A stretch of 64,000 bases of DNA from Prunella strophiata (Eukaryota > Chordata > Aves > Passeriformes > Prunellidae), in assembly GCA_036583965.1 (NCBI GenBank), contig JAZBQD010000018.1:70263742-70327741 (forward strand), written 5' to 3'. Below, piece after piece: positions 39,166 to 51,310 of this stretch. A program made the position numbers and the translations under genes. The notes under the pieces were generated by a model. It ran no database searches, was not told the origin of the DNA, and saw only the letters and a program-made list of their open reading frames with translations. Each line of letters begins with the position of its first letter. Position 1 is the stretch's first letter.

Positions 39166-39929
39166 GGAAATACTCTGCGTGATACTGGCAAATGTCACTG
39201 GAAAGCCACCAGAAGGGACAAATGACATCTTCCCATGGCCTCAGAAGGAGAGAGGAGAGACCTGGAGGGGCAGTGCAGAGATCAGGGCTGGAGGCCAGAG
39301 CCCTGCACCCCAAACCTGACCTAACACCTCCTGCTCTGAGCCTTGCTGTGCCACGGCTGGGGCTGTGTGGAGCTGAGCCCGGGCTGCTCTGGCCCTGGGG
39401 GCTGGCACAGGCAGGGCAGTGCATCAGAGGCAGCTGGGGGATGCTGGGGGCTCCTGCTCCTGCCCTGCAGCTCCATGGGCAGTGCTGCAGAGTGACAGGG
39501 GACCCAGAATTCAGCACAGCCCTTTGTGCAGGGGGCAGAAATGGGCTGGAAATGGATTCTAAGTGCCATGGAGAAAAAAACAACCTTCCATGTACTTTTT
39601 TCCTTCTGCCTTCCTTTGTTTTCCCCCTTGCCCTGAAGAAGCTGTTGATTATAATTTCAGTGCAGTTGGAGATGCAAAGCTTAATGGAGCGGGCCTTTCT
39701 ATTTTCGTCCTCTGTGCATTGTCAGATGAAATAACATGGATTATATTTTGGTGTTGATGCACTGAATATTCTTGATATTTAAATCCAGCAGTGTTTATAG
39801 CAGGCTGAGGTTCTGTGCTGGGATCAGAAAGGTTTGAGGTTTGCTTGTTTCTATTATTTATTTTGTGGGGACATCGAGATTCTGTCTTGTGGTTTTGTGG
39901 GTTTTGTTTTACTTTTTTTAACAAGGGGA
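39166..39929. other. Unique sequence with an AT-rich core at 39640-39800
   Basis: GATTATAATTTCAGTGCAGT, AAGCTTAATGGAGC and AAATAACATGGATTATAT form a compact AT-rich, non-repetitive segment. No gene. Confidence 0.3.
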
Positions 39930-40020
39930 AGTTAAAGAATGAATTGGAATGGCAGGGTTGGAACTAGATGATCTCCAAGGTCACTCTCAACCCAGATAAT
40001 TGTGTGATTCCATGAATTCT
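39930..40020 (+). mobile_element. CR1 LINE 3' end (old)
   Basis: GGTTGGAACTAGATGATCTC, CAAGGTCACTCTCAACCCAG and GTGTGATTCCATGAATTC: the generic CR1 3' terminus, more diverged than the GC-rich copies. Confidence 0.75.
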
Positions 40021-40660
40021 GCCCTCCTTTCCCAAAGCAAGCACCATCCTGATCCTTTCTTGGTCCTCAAATCTAAACCCCCAGTTTGAGGATGTGCTCC
40101 AGATTAATGGGATGGTTCAGTTTCAAGCAGAGCTCAGCTTGCAGAGCAGGGCACAAGGGAGGCCTGTGCTGGGGTGAATTCAGTTGCCAGAGAGTCCCTG
40201 ACTCGTTTTCCACCTTTTTTTTGTGTTCATTTGGAATGCATTCAACACCAAGGGTGCTCTGCAGCTGCAGGGAGATGATCCCTCTTTTCTGGATAATTGC
40301 TGTTCAGTCCGGATATTTTAGCTGGAAGACAGAGGCAAGGTGGGTTCAGAGCCCACAGAGATTTCAAACTGATGGATAAGAGGTAAAAATCCCCTAAGGA
40401 ATCCCATCAATCAGCATGTATTCACTAAGGGTGGGATCCTTCAGCTGCCATCTCTTCTCTTGCCCCAAAGATCCATTTCTAATCCTGAGTTTGGAACTGT
40501 GCAGTGGAAATGTTTCATGTTCCAAGAGCAGCCAGCCAGTGCAGCTCAGGTTGGTAACTGCAGGATGAAGAACTGCAGGAGGAGAAGGAGACAGAAGGAG
40601 GGGTTGGGTGCCAGAGAGGTGGCTCCTGGCTCAGTTTAGGAGTTGGTAACTCCTAGTGGG
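40021..40660. other. Unique sequence, no gene seen
   Basis: No exon or repeat recognised. Confidence 0.4.
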
Positions 40661-40730
40661 CATGGAGGGGTTGGAACTGGATGATCCCTAAGGTCCCTTC
40701 CAACCCAAACCATTCTGTGATTCTCTGACT
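40661..40730 (+). mobile_element. CR1 LINE 3' end
   Basis: GGTTGGAACTGGATGATCCC, TTCCAACCCAAACCATTCTG, TGATTCTCTGAC. Confidence 0.85.
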
Positions 40731-41839
40731 GTGACTGTGTGGTTCCTTGGAACGAGGTGGGTTCAGGTAGGAGAACTGGGAACAGCTGAGTTGTTCTTTG
40801 GAAGAACAAAGGCAGCAATGGGGCAGTTAGACAGGGCAGGGTGCTAGAGCAGGGTGCAGGACGGGTGGGTGCAGAGATCTGATGGCCTCTGACAGCAGCG
40901 AGGCAGAGCCAGGAACGACGGGAAACAAAGAGAATTTTGTGTGTTGATGCAAACAGAGAAGAGCTCAAGGTCCTGAGGAGCCCTTGAAGCTGAAATAGCA
41001 TGCAGACAAGGCCCCACTCAAGGCTCAGCACTGAAGGGGCTGAGTGAATCTAGAGCAGCTTTATCCTGCCCACACATCTGAGGACACTGCTGCCAGCCGG
41101 GTGCCACGCTTCACTCTGGAGCACTGAACACTCACAGCCCCCAGGGGCTTTTTTAATTCAAATTAAGCTGTGTTCCTCCTTGTCCCTCTCTCAGTGGACA
41201 AGACAACAGCTGATCTCAGTCCCTTTCTAACAACCTTCCCCTCGTCAGAAGAAGTTGCCATGCCAACCTTTCCTTCTGTTGCCAAGCAGAGGATGGAGGG
41301 GCAGCTCCTCTCCCAGCCAGCCCCAGGGGCTCAGAGCCACCTCCTCCACATGGAGAAGGGCTCCGAGCTCCCAGCCTGGACTGTGTGACACCCACCTGGC
41401 CCAGGTGAGTGACACCACCCAGGCAATGCTGGCTGTGCCTGAGCTCCTCCCTCTGCCCTTTCCTGGCACAGCCAGGCGTGGCACCAAGCTATTGTGGGGC
41501 CTCTTCCACATGGGAGGCTCAAGCAGAAGGGAGAGGCTGACCCTGAGGAGCTGGAGGAACTCTGACCTTGAAATCCTGTGCCAAGCCCTTGGCAGTGCCT
41601 GTGGAGGTTTCTCTTTGCTCAGGAGGAGCTGTGCTGGGTCGGGTCAATCAGGGGATTGATCAGGAGGGGTCCAGCATTCAGACCACACACCAGCAATGAG
41701 GAAGGCTCTATTTATTGCTGGGGACAGAAGAAATGAATTGGCCTTTTAAACAGAGCCAAGAGAAGATGGAGCAAGCTCAGAGATGAGGAAGAACCTGTTT
41801 GTCTCATACAGCTTCCCCAGGAGCAGCTCATTCAGGGGA
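40731..41839. other. Unique sequence, no gene seen
   Basis: Single-copy, mixed GC. Open frames are short and overlap on both strands without domains. Confidence 0.4.
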
Positions 41840-42020
41840 GAAACAGAATCACAGAGTCACAGAATGGTTGGGTTGGGTTGGGTTGGGTTGGGTTGGAAGG
41901 GACCTTAAATCCCACCCAGCTCCAGCCCCTGCCATGGCAGGGACAGCTCCCACTGCCCCAGGCTGCTCCCAGCCCCATCCAGCCAGGGCATTTGGGGGCT
42001 GTCCAGGGTGGTGAGGCCAG
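41840..42020 (-). mobile_element. CR1 LINE 3' end with (GGGTT)n seed expansion
   Basis: ACAGAATCACAGAGTCACAG, five GGGTT units at about 41868-41893, then GGAAGGGACCTTAAATCCCA and CTCCCACTGCCCCAGGCTGC. The pentanucleotide arises from the CR1 motif GGTTGGGTTGG. Confidence 0.88.
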
Positions 42021-42329
42021 TGCTGATGTGTCAGTCAGACAAGGTTAAAGCTGCTCCAGAGGGGTGCAGGAAATTGCCCAAAGGATGTTCAGCTGTGTCA
42101 GCTCTGAGGGGACAGTGTGATTGTGTCAGCACTGCAAGTCCTGGTGACATTTTCCACAGCTGTGACCTGTCCCACTGTGTATCCCTGTTTATCCCCTGGC
42201 CAATCTCAGCCCCCTTCTGCAGTGGACTCAGTCACTGTCTCACCATCCTTTGAGTGCTGATTGTCACCAAAGGTGACCAAAGGAAAGAGACCCCAAGAAG
42301 AGGAAGAATTAATCCCTGTGCATTCACTG

Positions 42330-42515
42330 CACAGGGTGTGAGGCCCTGGCACAGGGTGCCCAGAGCAGCCCCTGGATCCCTGGCAGTGCCCAAGGCCAGG
42401 CTGGACATTGGGGCTGGGAGCAGCCTGGGACAGTGGAAGGTGTCCCTGCCATGGCAGGGTGGCACTGGGTGGGATTTAAAATTCCTTCTAGCCCAAACCA
42501 TTCTAGGATTCTGTG
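42330..42515 (+). mobile_element. CR1 LINE 3' end
   Basis: GTGAGGCCCTGGCACAGGGT, CAAGGCCAGGCTGGACATTG, GGAAGGTGTCCCTGCCATGG, then CCCAAACCATTCTAGGATTC and TGTGATA. Confidence 0.9.
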
Positions 42516-42599
42516 ATATATAAGAAATCTGCATTTGCACAGCTCTGGGAGGAGAACTGGGACAGAATGCCACTTAGAAATCCATCCTCCTTTTGCCTT

Positions 42600-43010
42600 G
42601 CCTTTCTAGGCAGCATCAACATCAGCACGAGCGCCAGCAGGAGGCAATCGGGGCTGGTGTCTGGGTGCAGCCGAGGCGAGCATGTTACAGGATGTTTGGC
42701 CATTAGCTCTCAATGAGCCCGCGTGTCGAGGGAGAGGCTGCTGCGGCTCCGGGAGGGGATGATTTACAGAGCCCAGGAATAACGAGCCTTGTAAGGAACA
42801 AAGCTGGGAATGAAGCTCCGTGCTCCACCTGAATTGCTACCTACCCGTGTGTGTGTGCTCAGAGCTCATCTTTAGTGCTTCTGGTGGCACATTGACAGAC
42901 GGCTTAGTGAAAACAAATGTTAATGTTAATTAAGCTGGAAAACTTCCCAGGTTTTGAGAATGAGAGTGTTTGCTTGGATAATAATTCAGATAGCCTGTGC
43001 CCTGCTCAGC
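42600..43010. other. Unique segment, CNE candidate
   Basis: Contains GTTACAGGATGTTTGGCCAT, TAATGTTAATTAAGC and TTGGATAATAATTCAG, with no repeat similarity. Possible conserved noncoding element. No gene. Confidence 0.3.
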
Positions 43011-44224
43011 ACTCCCGCTGGGAGATGTGATCACTCAGAAACAGGGGCTCAAAGAACTGGCAGCAGCCCATCCAGATCCCAGATCTCCTTCCCAGGATGG
43101 AGGGGTGCTGCTCCTTGCAGCATCTTTCCCAGCCCTTTGAGCACCCCAAGTGTCCCTGACCCAGGTGATCAGCCATCCCTCCCTTTCCTGGTGAGAATGT
43201 GCTGTGCTAGCAGAGCTACAGCTCCTGACATGCCTCCTAAATTCTCCTTTACTTAATTTCACTCTGGTGCTTCCAGATGATGATAATTAACCTCTCTTAC
43301 TGCAGAGGACAGCAAATAGTGAGAGCTTGGAGGTATGAGTGAGGCTGGGCATGGCTTCTTTTGCATACAGTCAGATCTCACTGCTTAATCGAAATAATTG
43401 TGGTTCTGTTGGCTTCAGCTGGTCTTCACTGACTTGCAGCAGCTGATGATCTGGCCCAGTGATTTTAAATTCCCTTCTACATATTTTTAATTCAAGCCAT
43501 GGTCACCGGTGCCAGCCTGAGCCTTGTGAAGTTCCAGAGAATTCAGAGAAGGGCTGTGGGCTAAAGAGACGCTCCAGCTCTTTTTCCAGGGATGGGAACA
43601 TTTAGGTGTTTATTTATTTGTTGCTGAAAGGACCGGGGGGAAAACATGATAATTAGGAAATGAGGAGATGCACACAAATAGAAACCCCTGGTAGCACTTC
43701 AATCTTTGCAGGAGGCCACGTGATGGCTCAACACGTTCCTATTTTCTGCTTCAGTGAGATGGCACTCACAGTGTGGATGCAGGCAGCTCAGGTCCCAGCT
43801 GCAGCTCCCCCCGTGCTGGGCTCAGCCCCTGGGCTCAGCTGGGCCAGCAGGTCTCTGGGGGCCATGGGGCTCCCCGGGGCTCTGCCTGGGTGCAGGGGGG
43901 CACACCAAGTGTCCTCTGCTGCCACTTGCTTGGACATCTCCTCCAAACTCTGCCAGCTGGGCACGAGCAGTTTAGCAGTTTTCCACTTCTGCCTTTGCCC
44001 CTGATGACCTTCACATGCCCAGCCACTGTGGGAGCCTCAGCCCTGGGGCAGAGCTGTGCTCACACTGACACAGAATTCATGTCCTGCAAAGGGGCCACTG
44101 GGTGCCCTTCCAGCAAAGCCATCGAGGCAAAATCCTCCTGGGCTGTCCCCAAGCCCCAGCAATGACAAAGGCCACGCTGGATGAGGTGGGCCTGACTCCT
44201 CAATGCACCATGTCAGGTTGTTTT
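43011..44224. other. Unique sequence, no gene seen
   Basis: AT-richer around 43260-43520 (GATGATAATTAACC, TTTTGCATACAG, TAATCGAAATAATTG), GC-richer after 43750. No exon found. Confidence 0.35.
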
Positions 44225-44550
44225 TATCAGTGAATCAGAGAATGGTTTGGGTTGGAAGGGTCCCTAAATCCCACCCAGTCCCACCCTGCCATGGGACACC
44301 TCCCACTGCCCCAGGTGCTCCAGCCCCACTGTCCAGCCTGGCCTGGGACACTGCCAGGGATCCAGGGGCAGCCACAGCAAAGCTGGGCACCCTGTGCCAG
44401 GGCCTCACACCCTGCCAGGGAACAATTTCTTCCCAGTGTCCCATCCAAAGCTTCTCTCTGTCCCTGCAGCAGCTCCCCCCTGTCCTGTCACTGCACGACC
44501 CTGCTCTCTCTGGTGGTTCCTCCTCAGGCACTGCAGTAAGGTCACCCCAA
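44225..44550 (-). mobile_element. CR1 LINE 3' fragment
   Basis: AGAATGGTTTGGGTTGGAAG, CCAGCCTGGCCTGGGACACT, CCACAGCAAAGCTGGGCACC, GGAACAATTTCTTCCCAGTG. Confidence 0.88.
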
Positions 44551-44799
44551 GCCTTCCCTTCCCGAGGCTGAGCAAAGCTCCCTCAGCTGAGATGTGCCCT
44601 GCTCTGGCCAAGCTCTTGGAGGTGACACACACAGGTCACAGAGGGTGGCTGGCACAGGAGCACTGAACCCAGTCCTGACACTCAGAGCTTCCATGAGCAG
44701 CCAAACCCTGGAGCACCGTGCTGGTGCTGCAGCAGCTTCAGGTCCATCCTGTGTGACCTCTGATTGTTACTGCATTTTGCTGGTTAGCAACAGATTGGA

Positions 44800-45480
44800 A
44801 GGCTGAAATCAACAGTGACTGTTTCAGGAAGAAATTCAGTCTTGATTTGAAATCCTTCAGCAGCAGAGAGATGCAGCACTTTCCATGGCACTGCCTTCAC
44901 CTGGTCCATCACTCTGTTAAAATTATTTCTGTTTGAATATGTCAGGATTCCACTTCCAGTCATAAATATTCCTTTCTCCACAAGATTAAAGACTGCTTTG
45001 CTAACCACAATTTTCTCCCTATGAAAGTACTTACACACCTTAATCAAATTAGTCACCTCTCCATCTTCTTGGTTTTTTTTTTTTTCCTTTTAAAAACTTT
45101 ATTTCATAAGCAGATTGGATGTGAAAGTCTCAGTGCAAGGCACTTTCTCCAGACCTCCAGTAGTTTCTCTTACACATTTTTCTTGGACTGTCTTCTGATC
45201 CTTCCCCAAGTTCCTTTTTAAAGCTGACAGCAGCCAACTGGCTGGTGTACTCATCTCAGCCCCACTGGTGTCCCTCATTGAAGCAGAAGATGTTTCTCCT
45301 TCCCTAATTTCAGCTCCCTCCTGGTTTTCTCCAGGGTCTCTGTTGGTGTCTTTGCTGCAGCCCCTTGGTGGAATTTCTGGTGCTCTGCTTGCTTGCCAAG
45401 ACCCCTTAACCCTACTCCCTTCACAGCCTGCATTCCTTAAATCCCCAGGGGTACCTTTGAAATTGTCTGTGTAAAATCCT
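44800..45480 (-). mobile_element. Old CR1/L3-like fragment (tentative)
   Basis: CAAGATTAAAGACTG and AAAGTACTTACACACC with TCAAATTAGTCACCTCTCCA resemble the body of ancient CR1/L3 LINEs common in sauropsids. Strongly decayed; the ends are guesses. Confidence 0.4.
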
Positions 45481-46685
45481 TCCTGCCCCTGTCATGGCCA
45501 GAAACAGATTTACTCAAGCCAAAGCTGATGTTGAGCCATGTGGGGTTTCCTACGTTCCTGTGCAGATTCCCCCTCAGCCAACATTTGAAGTGCATTAAAA
45601 TGACCTAATAATTTTTAAACAAACTCATTCCCAGTATTTTCTTAATATCTTCCTTGGTAATTATTCCTAATCATATTAATGAAATACAAATAAATCTTCT
45701 TTTAATTTTAAAACTGGGAGAGGAAGGTGAGAACATATTGAGGGCTGGAGAACAGGTTATTACTTTCTTCTCCTCCACCACCAAAGAGCCAAATGTCATT
45801 GCTGAGATCCCTTGTGGGTCTAACATGCTCTACAATTCTTTATTGCTGGGACTTTCCTTAATGCCTTTAGTTTTCTGAGCAAACTATTTGAATTTCACAG
45901 CTTCTCATTCGTGCTAATTACCATCTTCCCAGTTCTGTTCTTCCTCTATTGTCTTCTATTTGTAATTGTTGCCTTCGTTTTACCACGGGGCCAAAATGGG
46001 ATTTTAGGTCAGGCTGTCCTTTTGCTTGATGTGCAAATAGTGGTTTTACATGGAGATGTGCTTTGTACCAGAGCTCCTGGTGCTGGAAGTGGTACAAAGA
46101 CAGAATGACAAATCAGCCCTTGCTACAGTGCAAGAGCTAATTATAAAGCAGGAGAGAACAGTGGCCACGGGCAGATGGGGCTGCACAAGAAAACACTCAA
46201 TTATCCCCAATTGCATGAGAAATGTCTCATCCAGACAGATCTGAGCACTGTCCTCCTGCAGGGACAGCAGCCCTGTGGTGGCACCATTCCTCTCAGCCAC
46301 CACTCCCCCTGTGAGCATGGACAGCTCACTGCCAAAGGAAGAGGTCACTTCAATTCCCACAGATGACTTTTTGGGAAGCAAAGAGGAATTAACATGTTCC
46401 AGGAAGCTCCCTGTCCTTCTCTGTGAGAAAAAGACCTTCCAAGGATGGAACTAATCCAAGAGAAAAATAACTTGGGACAATTTTGCTGTCACATTGCTAT
46501 TGCCAAGGAAACCAGGTTGATCCAGCCACCACAGAAAGAGAAGAGAATAAAACAAAAAGGCTACAAAAATGGAACAATTTGATGTTTCCAGCTGGTGGCA
46601 CTATGGCAAATACAAATGGTCCAGGACTTGTCCAGAAAATTGCACTCCTTACAAGGGCCTGGAGGGACAGGGCACAGGGAATGGA
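45481..46685. other. AT-rich unique or very old repeat sequence
   Basis: AT-rich stretch with no intact element. GTACAAAGACAGAATGACAA near 46090 recalls an old interspersed repeat. No gene recognised. Confidence 0.3.
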
Positions 46686-46699
46686 TTCAGGCTGCCAGA

Positions 46700-46935
46700 G
46701 AGCAGAGGTTAGATGGGAATACTGGGCAGCAATTCCTCCCTGGCAGGGTGTGAGGCCCTGGCACAGGGTGCCCTAGAGCAGCTGTGGCTGCCCCTGCATC
46801 CCTGGCAGTGCCCAAGGCCAGGCTGGACACTGGGGCTGGAGCAGCCTGGGACAGTGGGATGTGTCCCTGCCGTGGCAGGGGGAACAAGACAGTCTTTGAG
46901 GTCCTTTCCAACCCAAACCACTCAATAACTCTGTT
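46700..46935 (+). mobile_element. CR1 LINE 3' end
   Basis: GTGAGGCCCTGGCACAGGGT, GCAGCTGTGGCTGCCCCTGC, GGGACAGTGGGATGTGTCCC and TTTCCAACCCAAACCACTC. Confidence 0.9.
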
Positions 46936-48074
46936 AATCTGCTCAGAGGGCTTGAGGTTTCTTCTGCCTTCATGAGGAAGCTACAGAAAACTGGGAGATC
47001 CTCCTGATTTCCACCCAGGCTGTCCCAGAGCTCCTTCTGGAGCAGATGCCATGGAGCTGAGGTTCTCAGAGCTTTGTGCCCCCTCGGTCACTGGAGGCAG
47101 CCACAGGCATTTCTGCAAGGTAGGAAAATGGATTGATGGATCAATTGATTGATCCATGAGTGATTGACAGCCTGGAAGCACAGCAGAGACAAAAACCTTC
47201 AGTCACCAGCCCAAACAGTAATTGTGGAGAAATTAAGGTTCATTTGTGAACATTTTCCTTTTAGTGCTTCTGTCTCAGGACAGGAGAGGCGTCGCACAAA
47301 CAAACACCAGCACGTACATCCAGTGTGGCTGTCAAAAAGCCAGATTAGGAACAAGGAAAATGGGCACACAGTGTTCAGTCATAAAACCACTGGAAAAGAT
47401 GCTCAACAATGAAGTGGAATTAAATGAAATTCTAGCCACTCAGAATGCATTATCCCTGCAGCATGTCCATGAAATCGCTCGCTGAATTGCAGAGTAATTT
47501 GCTCTTAGCCTATGAAGCCTTTCTGGGCTCTTTTCTCCCTTTTATTCTCCCCTTCCCCAATTTTTTTTTTTTTTTTTCCTTGTTAGCAATCATTTGGGAA
47601 CTCGTTCCCCACTCATTTTGCTCCCAAAGGAAATATTCTGCAGGGGAACAATAGTGATGTGTCACGATGACGTTCCGGGTCACTCACTCAGGCAGTAATC
47701 TGCTCCCTTCCCAATTGCTCTGCCTGTGTGCACTCAGCTGCTGCTGGAAGGGCTCTCGTGTCCTTTAACTCTTTGCTGGATTCTGCCTCATCCTCCTGCA
47801 CCCCCAGGTCTGCCTTTGTGGAGAGCAATCTGCTCAGGCTGACCTGGCACCAGCCCACCTAAAGTGCTTTTCCTCACATCATCAGCAGCTCTGATGGGGA
47901 TGAAGGGACAATAAAGCTCTAGAGAGCCTTTTGCTGGTGCAGAAGTTAAAAATTACTTGACCCAATAGTGATGGACAGATTCATCGCCCTAAAGAGCTCC
48001 TGTGCTGTAAATCCCTGTTGTGATGAGCACCATCAGCAGCTGGACAAAGTGTGCAGCTGATTGTGTTTGATGAG
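46936..48074. other. Unique sequence, CNE candidate at 47190-47520
   Basis: 47190-47520 holds AACAGTAATTGTGGAGAAAT, AGTGGAATTAAATGAAATTC and CAGAATGCATTATCC without repeat similarity. A 15-T run lies near 47562. No gene. Confidence 0.3.
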
Positions 48075-48270
48075 TGTCAGTGAGGGGCTGGAAAGGATTT
48101 TGTCATGGACGTTCTCCCTGTCCCTGGCAGTGCCCCAGGCCAGGCTGGACACTGGGGCTGGAGCAGCCTGGGACAGGGGAAGGTGTCCCTGCCCTGGCAG
48201 GGTGGCACTGAGTGGGATTTAAGGGTCCCTTTAACCCAAACCCTCCCATGATTCTGTGATTCCCTGTGGA
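48075..48270 (+). mobile_element. CR1 LINE 3' end
   Basis: CCCTGGCAGTGCCCCAGGCC, GGAAGGTGTCCCTGCCCTGG, ACCCAAACCCTCCCATGATT, CTGTGATTCC. Confidence 0.88.
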
Positions 48271-48579
48271 TGTAGCTCACAGGGAAGTTGGGGTCTCTGC
48301 TCTGCAGTTTGGGCTCTGGCTGTGGAGCTCAGGCCCAGCTCCAGCAGCATCCCCCTGTTCTGGAGCTGCTCTCCTGAAGACATTTAGCTCAGGCAGCTGT
48401 GCTGCCTCCTCTCCTCCCTGTGTCTGGCTGCACATCTTTCCTTGGACAGTAGCTTCTGATAATTTGATAATTTCAACCAAAGGGAGCATCTTCAATATAT
48501 TAAACTGTGAATGCATTAAACTCATTTGGACTTAATGAAAACACACAGCTGGGCAGCAGAAAGCCTTTTCATTACTGGA

Positions 48580-48672
48580 GCCCACAGGTTCATCCTCTGC
48601 ATGATCACAGGAAGGCTGAGGGAGCTGGGGCTGCTCAGCCTGGAGAGGAGCCCCAGGGAGAGGGGCCTCAGC
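48580..48672 (+). mobile_element. CR1 LINE internal fragment
   Basis: GGGAGCTGGGGCTGCTCAGC, CTGGAGAGGAGCCCCAGGGA: the 'leader' segment of the CR1 3' region, truncated at both ends. Confidence 0.7.
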
Positions 48673-48674
48673 CC

Positions 48675-49030
48675 TGGGTGTCCCTGGGTGTCCCAGTCTG
48701 TCCCTGGGTGTCCCAGTATGGCCCTGTGTGTCCCTGGGTGTCCCTATGTGTCCCTGGGTGTCCTTGAGTGTCCTTGGGTGTCCCTGTCTGTCCCTGGGTG
48801 TCCCAGTCTGTCCTGTGTGTCCCCATGTGTCCCTGGATGTCCTTATGTGTCCTTGAGTGTCCTTGAGTGTCCTTGAGTGTCCTTGGGTGTCCCTGGCTGT
48901 CCCATGGTGTCTCTGGGGGTCCCCATATGTCCCCATGTGACCCTGCCTGTCCCTGGGTGTCCATGGATGTCCCTAGATGTCCCTGCCTGTCCCTGCCTGT
49001 CCCTGCCTGTCCCTGAGTGCCCCTTGGTGT
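48675..49030. repeat. TGTCCCTGGG-type minisatellite
   Basis: Units of about 10-12 bp (GTGTCCCTGG, GAGTGTCCTT, CCTGTCCCTG) in irregular order, directly after a CR1 fragment. Confidence 0.85.
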
Positions 49031-50139
49031 ACCAGAGCCATGGCAGGGCTGAGCCCAGGGGCTGCCCGTGCCCAGGAGGCAGAACTGCTGCCCTGGGCAG
49101 TGCCAGCCCTGAGCAGATGGTGCAGAGGCTGTGGAGTGTCCCTGCCTGGGGCCATGGCAGAGCTGTGAGCACAGCCTGCTGTGCCCTGGGCTCTGCTGGA
49201 GCAGGGAGGTGGCACCAGGTGACAACTGTGACCCTCCAGCCTGAGCCAGCCTGGCACTGAGTGACTGATCTCCAAACCCAGCAGAGACCCTGCCCAAGGT
49301 GCCCGTTTCAATCAGAAAACCATCAGGAAAAGCCCTGCCATCAATCCTGCCATCAGGAAAAGCCCTGGGACCCAGACTCATCCTGCTGCCATCCTGCTGC
49401 CATTCCTGCCCCTGGAGAAGAGCTCTGGAGAGCTGCTGGGGCTGAACAGAGGAGCTGCTGCTGTGGGTGAGGCACAGAGGAGCCTCCAGCCCTGCCTGCT
49501 CTGCTTTGGGGCTTTTTTATTGAAAAAGAGGAGACAATCTGTTCATTTCACAGATGCTCAACAGCTCTTCAGAAATAATACAGGTGTGCTCAGAAATAAA
49601 TCTGCTTTGTTTACTGTGTAATTAAGTCAGAAAAAAAAAGAAGGCAGCATTGGAAAGTTTTTCTGTCCTTTTTTTTTTCTTTTGGAAACAGCTTTTCAAT
49701 CCCATCAAAGGAAATTCAAGACGTTCAGCAATGCTGACAACAAAACCAGAGTTTGATCAAAAATAAGACAAACAAACCAGTAGAGCCTCTTAGTTGGGGG
49801 GAGGGGGGGAAGACTTGAAAGTAATTTTTAATTATTATATCTGTATTGCTGACTTTCTTGTGCTGCTGGAGTCTTTATTCCTCATGCAAAGACTCTCAGA
49901 GGTGTTTAACTCTCAGCACCACGAGCACCTGCACGTCACGGACTGCAGTCTGCTCCTCATGCTGGGAAGTCAATAACTGGATCTGGACACCAGAAATTAA
50001 GTTAAAAAATAAATTGTCTGGATGCTATTCATCCTCCCTATCACCAGGCTGCCATTGCCCCGTGTCCTTGTGTCTCATTTCAGTGACATTGGTGCTCCTG
50101 CGTGGCCCACACAGCTGTGCTGCCTGTGCCCATAGGGGC
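49031..50139. other. Unique sequence, no gene seen
   Basis: GC-rich to 49500, then AT-rich (TTTTTTATTGAAAAAGAGG, GTGTAATTAAGTCAG, TTTTTAATTATTATATC) to about 50040. The AT-rich part is another noncoding-element candidate. Confidence 0.3.
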
Positions 50140-50565
50140 TTGGAACACAAGCCCTGTGAGGAACCTTTGAGGGAGCTGGGGGTGCTCAGCCTGGAGAAGA
50201 GGAGGCTCAGAGGTGACCTTATTGCTCTCTACAACTCCTTGAAGGGAGGCTGTGCACAGGTGGGGTCAGTCTCTTCCACCAGGCAGCAATGACAGAACCA
50301 GAGGACACAGCTCAAGCTATGTCAGGGAAGGTGGAGGTTGGATATTAGGAAAAGATGTTTCACCAAAAGAATAATAAAGAGCTGGAATGCTCTTCCCAGA
50401 GAGGTGGTAGAATCACCATCTCTGGGTGTGTTTAAAAAAAAGGCTGGACATGGCACTTGGTGCTATAGTCTGGATTCTGAGTTGAGGTGTTAGGACATAG
50501 GTTGGACTCAATGATCTCAGAGGTCTCTTCCAACCTCATTATTCTGAGATTCTGTGATGTGGGAC
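50140..50565 (+). mobile_element. CR1 LINE 3' fragment, older subfamily, well preserved
   Basis: Complete series: GTGCTCAGCCTGGAGAAGAG, AGGTGACCTTATTGCTCTCT, GGATATTAGGAAAAGATGTT, CCCAGAGAGGTGGTAGAATC, TCTTCCAACCTCATTATTCT. A different subfamily from the GC-rich copies. Confidence 0.92.
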
Positions 50566-50759
50566 CTGTGCCAGCCTGGTGGAGCCCAGTGCTGGGTACC
50601 AGACTGGGAGTGGGCTGATGCCAGCCTGGGCAGCAGGAAAGGGGCTCTGCCTGTGGCCAAGGGCCTGGAGGGGCAGCACGAGGGACAGTGGCTCCCCCCT
50701 CCCCAAGGGCAGGGTCAGATGGGAATTGCTCATCCCTCAGTTGTCTCTTTCCTAGTCTG

Positions 50760-51310
50760 AACCACGGAATCATGGCATGGGTTGGGGTGGGCAGGACTTC
50801 AGAGTCACCTCATTCCACCCCTGCCATGGCAGGGACACCTCCCACTGTCCCAGGCTGCTCCAACCCCAGTGTCCAGCCTGGCCTTGGGCACTGCCAGGGA
50901 TCCAGGGGCAGCCACAGCAAAGCTGGCAATTCCAGCCCAGCCCCTCCCCACCCTGCCACACAGCAATTCCCAATTCCCAAGATCCCAGCCCAATCTCCCC
51001 TTTCCCAGTGGGAGCCATTCCCTGGCTCCTGTCCCTCTGTCCCTTGTCCCCAGTCCCTCTGCAGCTCTCCTGGAGCCCCTCCAGGCCCTGCCAGGGGCTC
51101 TGAGCTCTCCCTGGAGCCTTCCCTTCTCCAGGGGAGCATTCCCAGCTCTCCCAGCCTGGCTCCAGAGCAGAGGGGCTCCAGCCCTGCAGCAGCTCCGGGG
51201 CCTCCTCTGGGCTCTCTGCAGCAGCTCCACGTCCTCCTGCTGTTGGCCCCAGGGCTGGGGCAGCTCTGCAGGTGGGCTCTCACCTGAGGGGCACAGGGAC
51301 ACAATGCCCA
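50760..51310 (-). mobile_element. CR1 LINE 3' fragment, long
   Basis: GGGGTGGGCAGGACTTCAGA, ACACCTCCCACTGTCCCAGG, GCTGGCAATTCCAGCCCAGC, CATTCCCAGCTCTCCCAGCC and GGTGGGCTCTCACCTGAGG: 550 bp of antisense CR1. Confidence 0.92.
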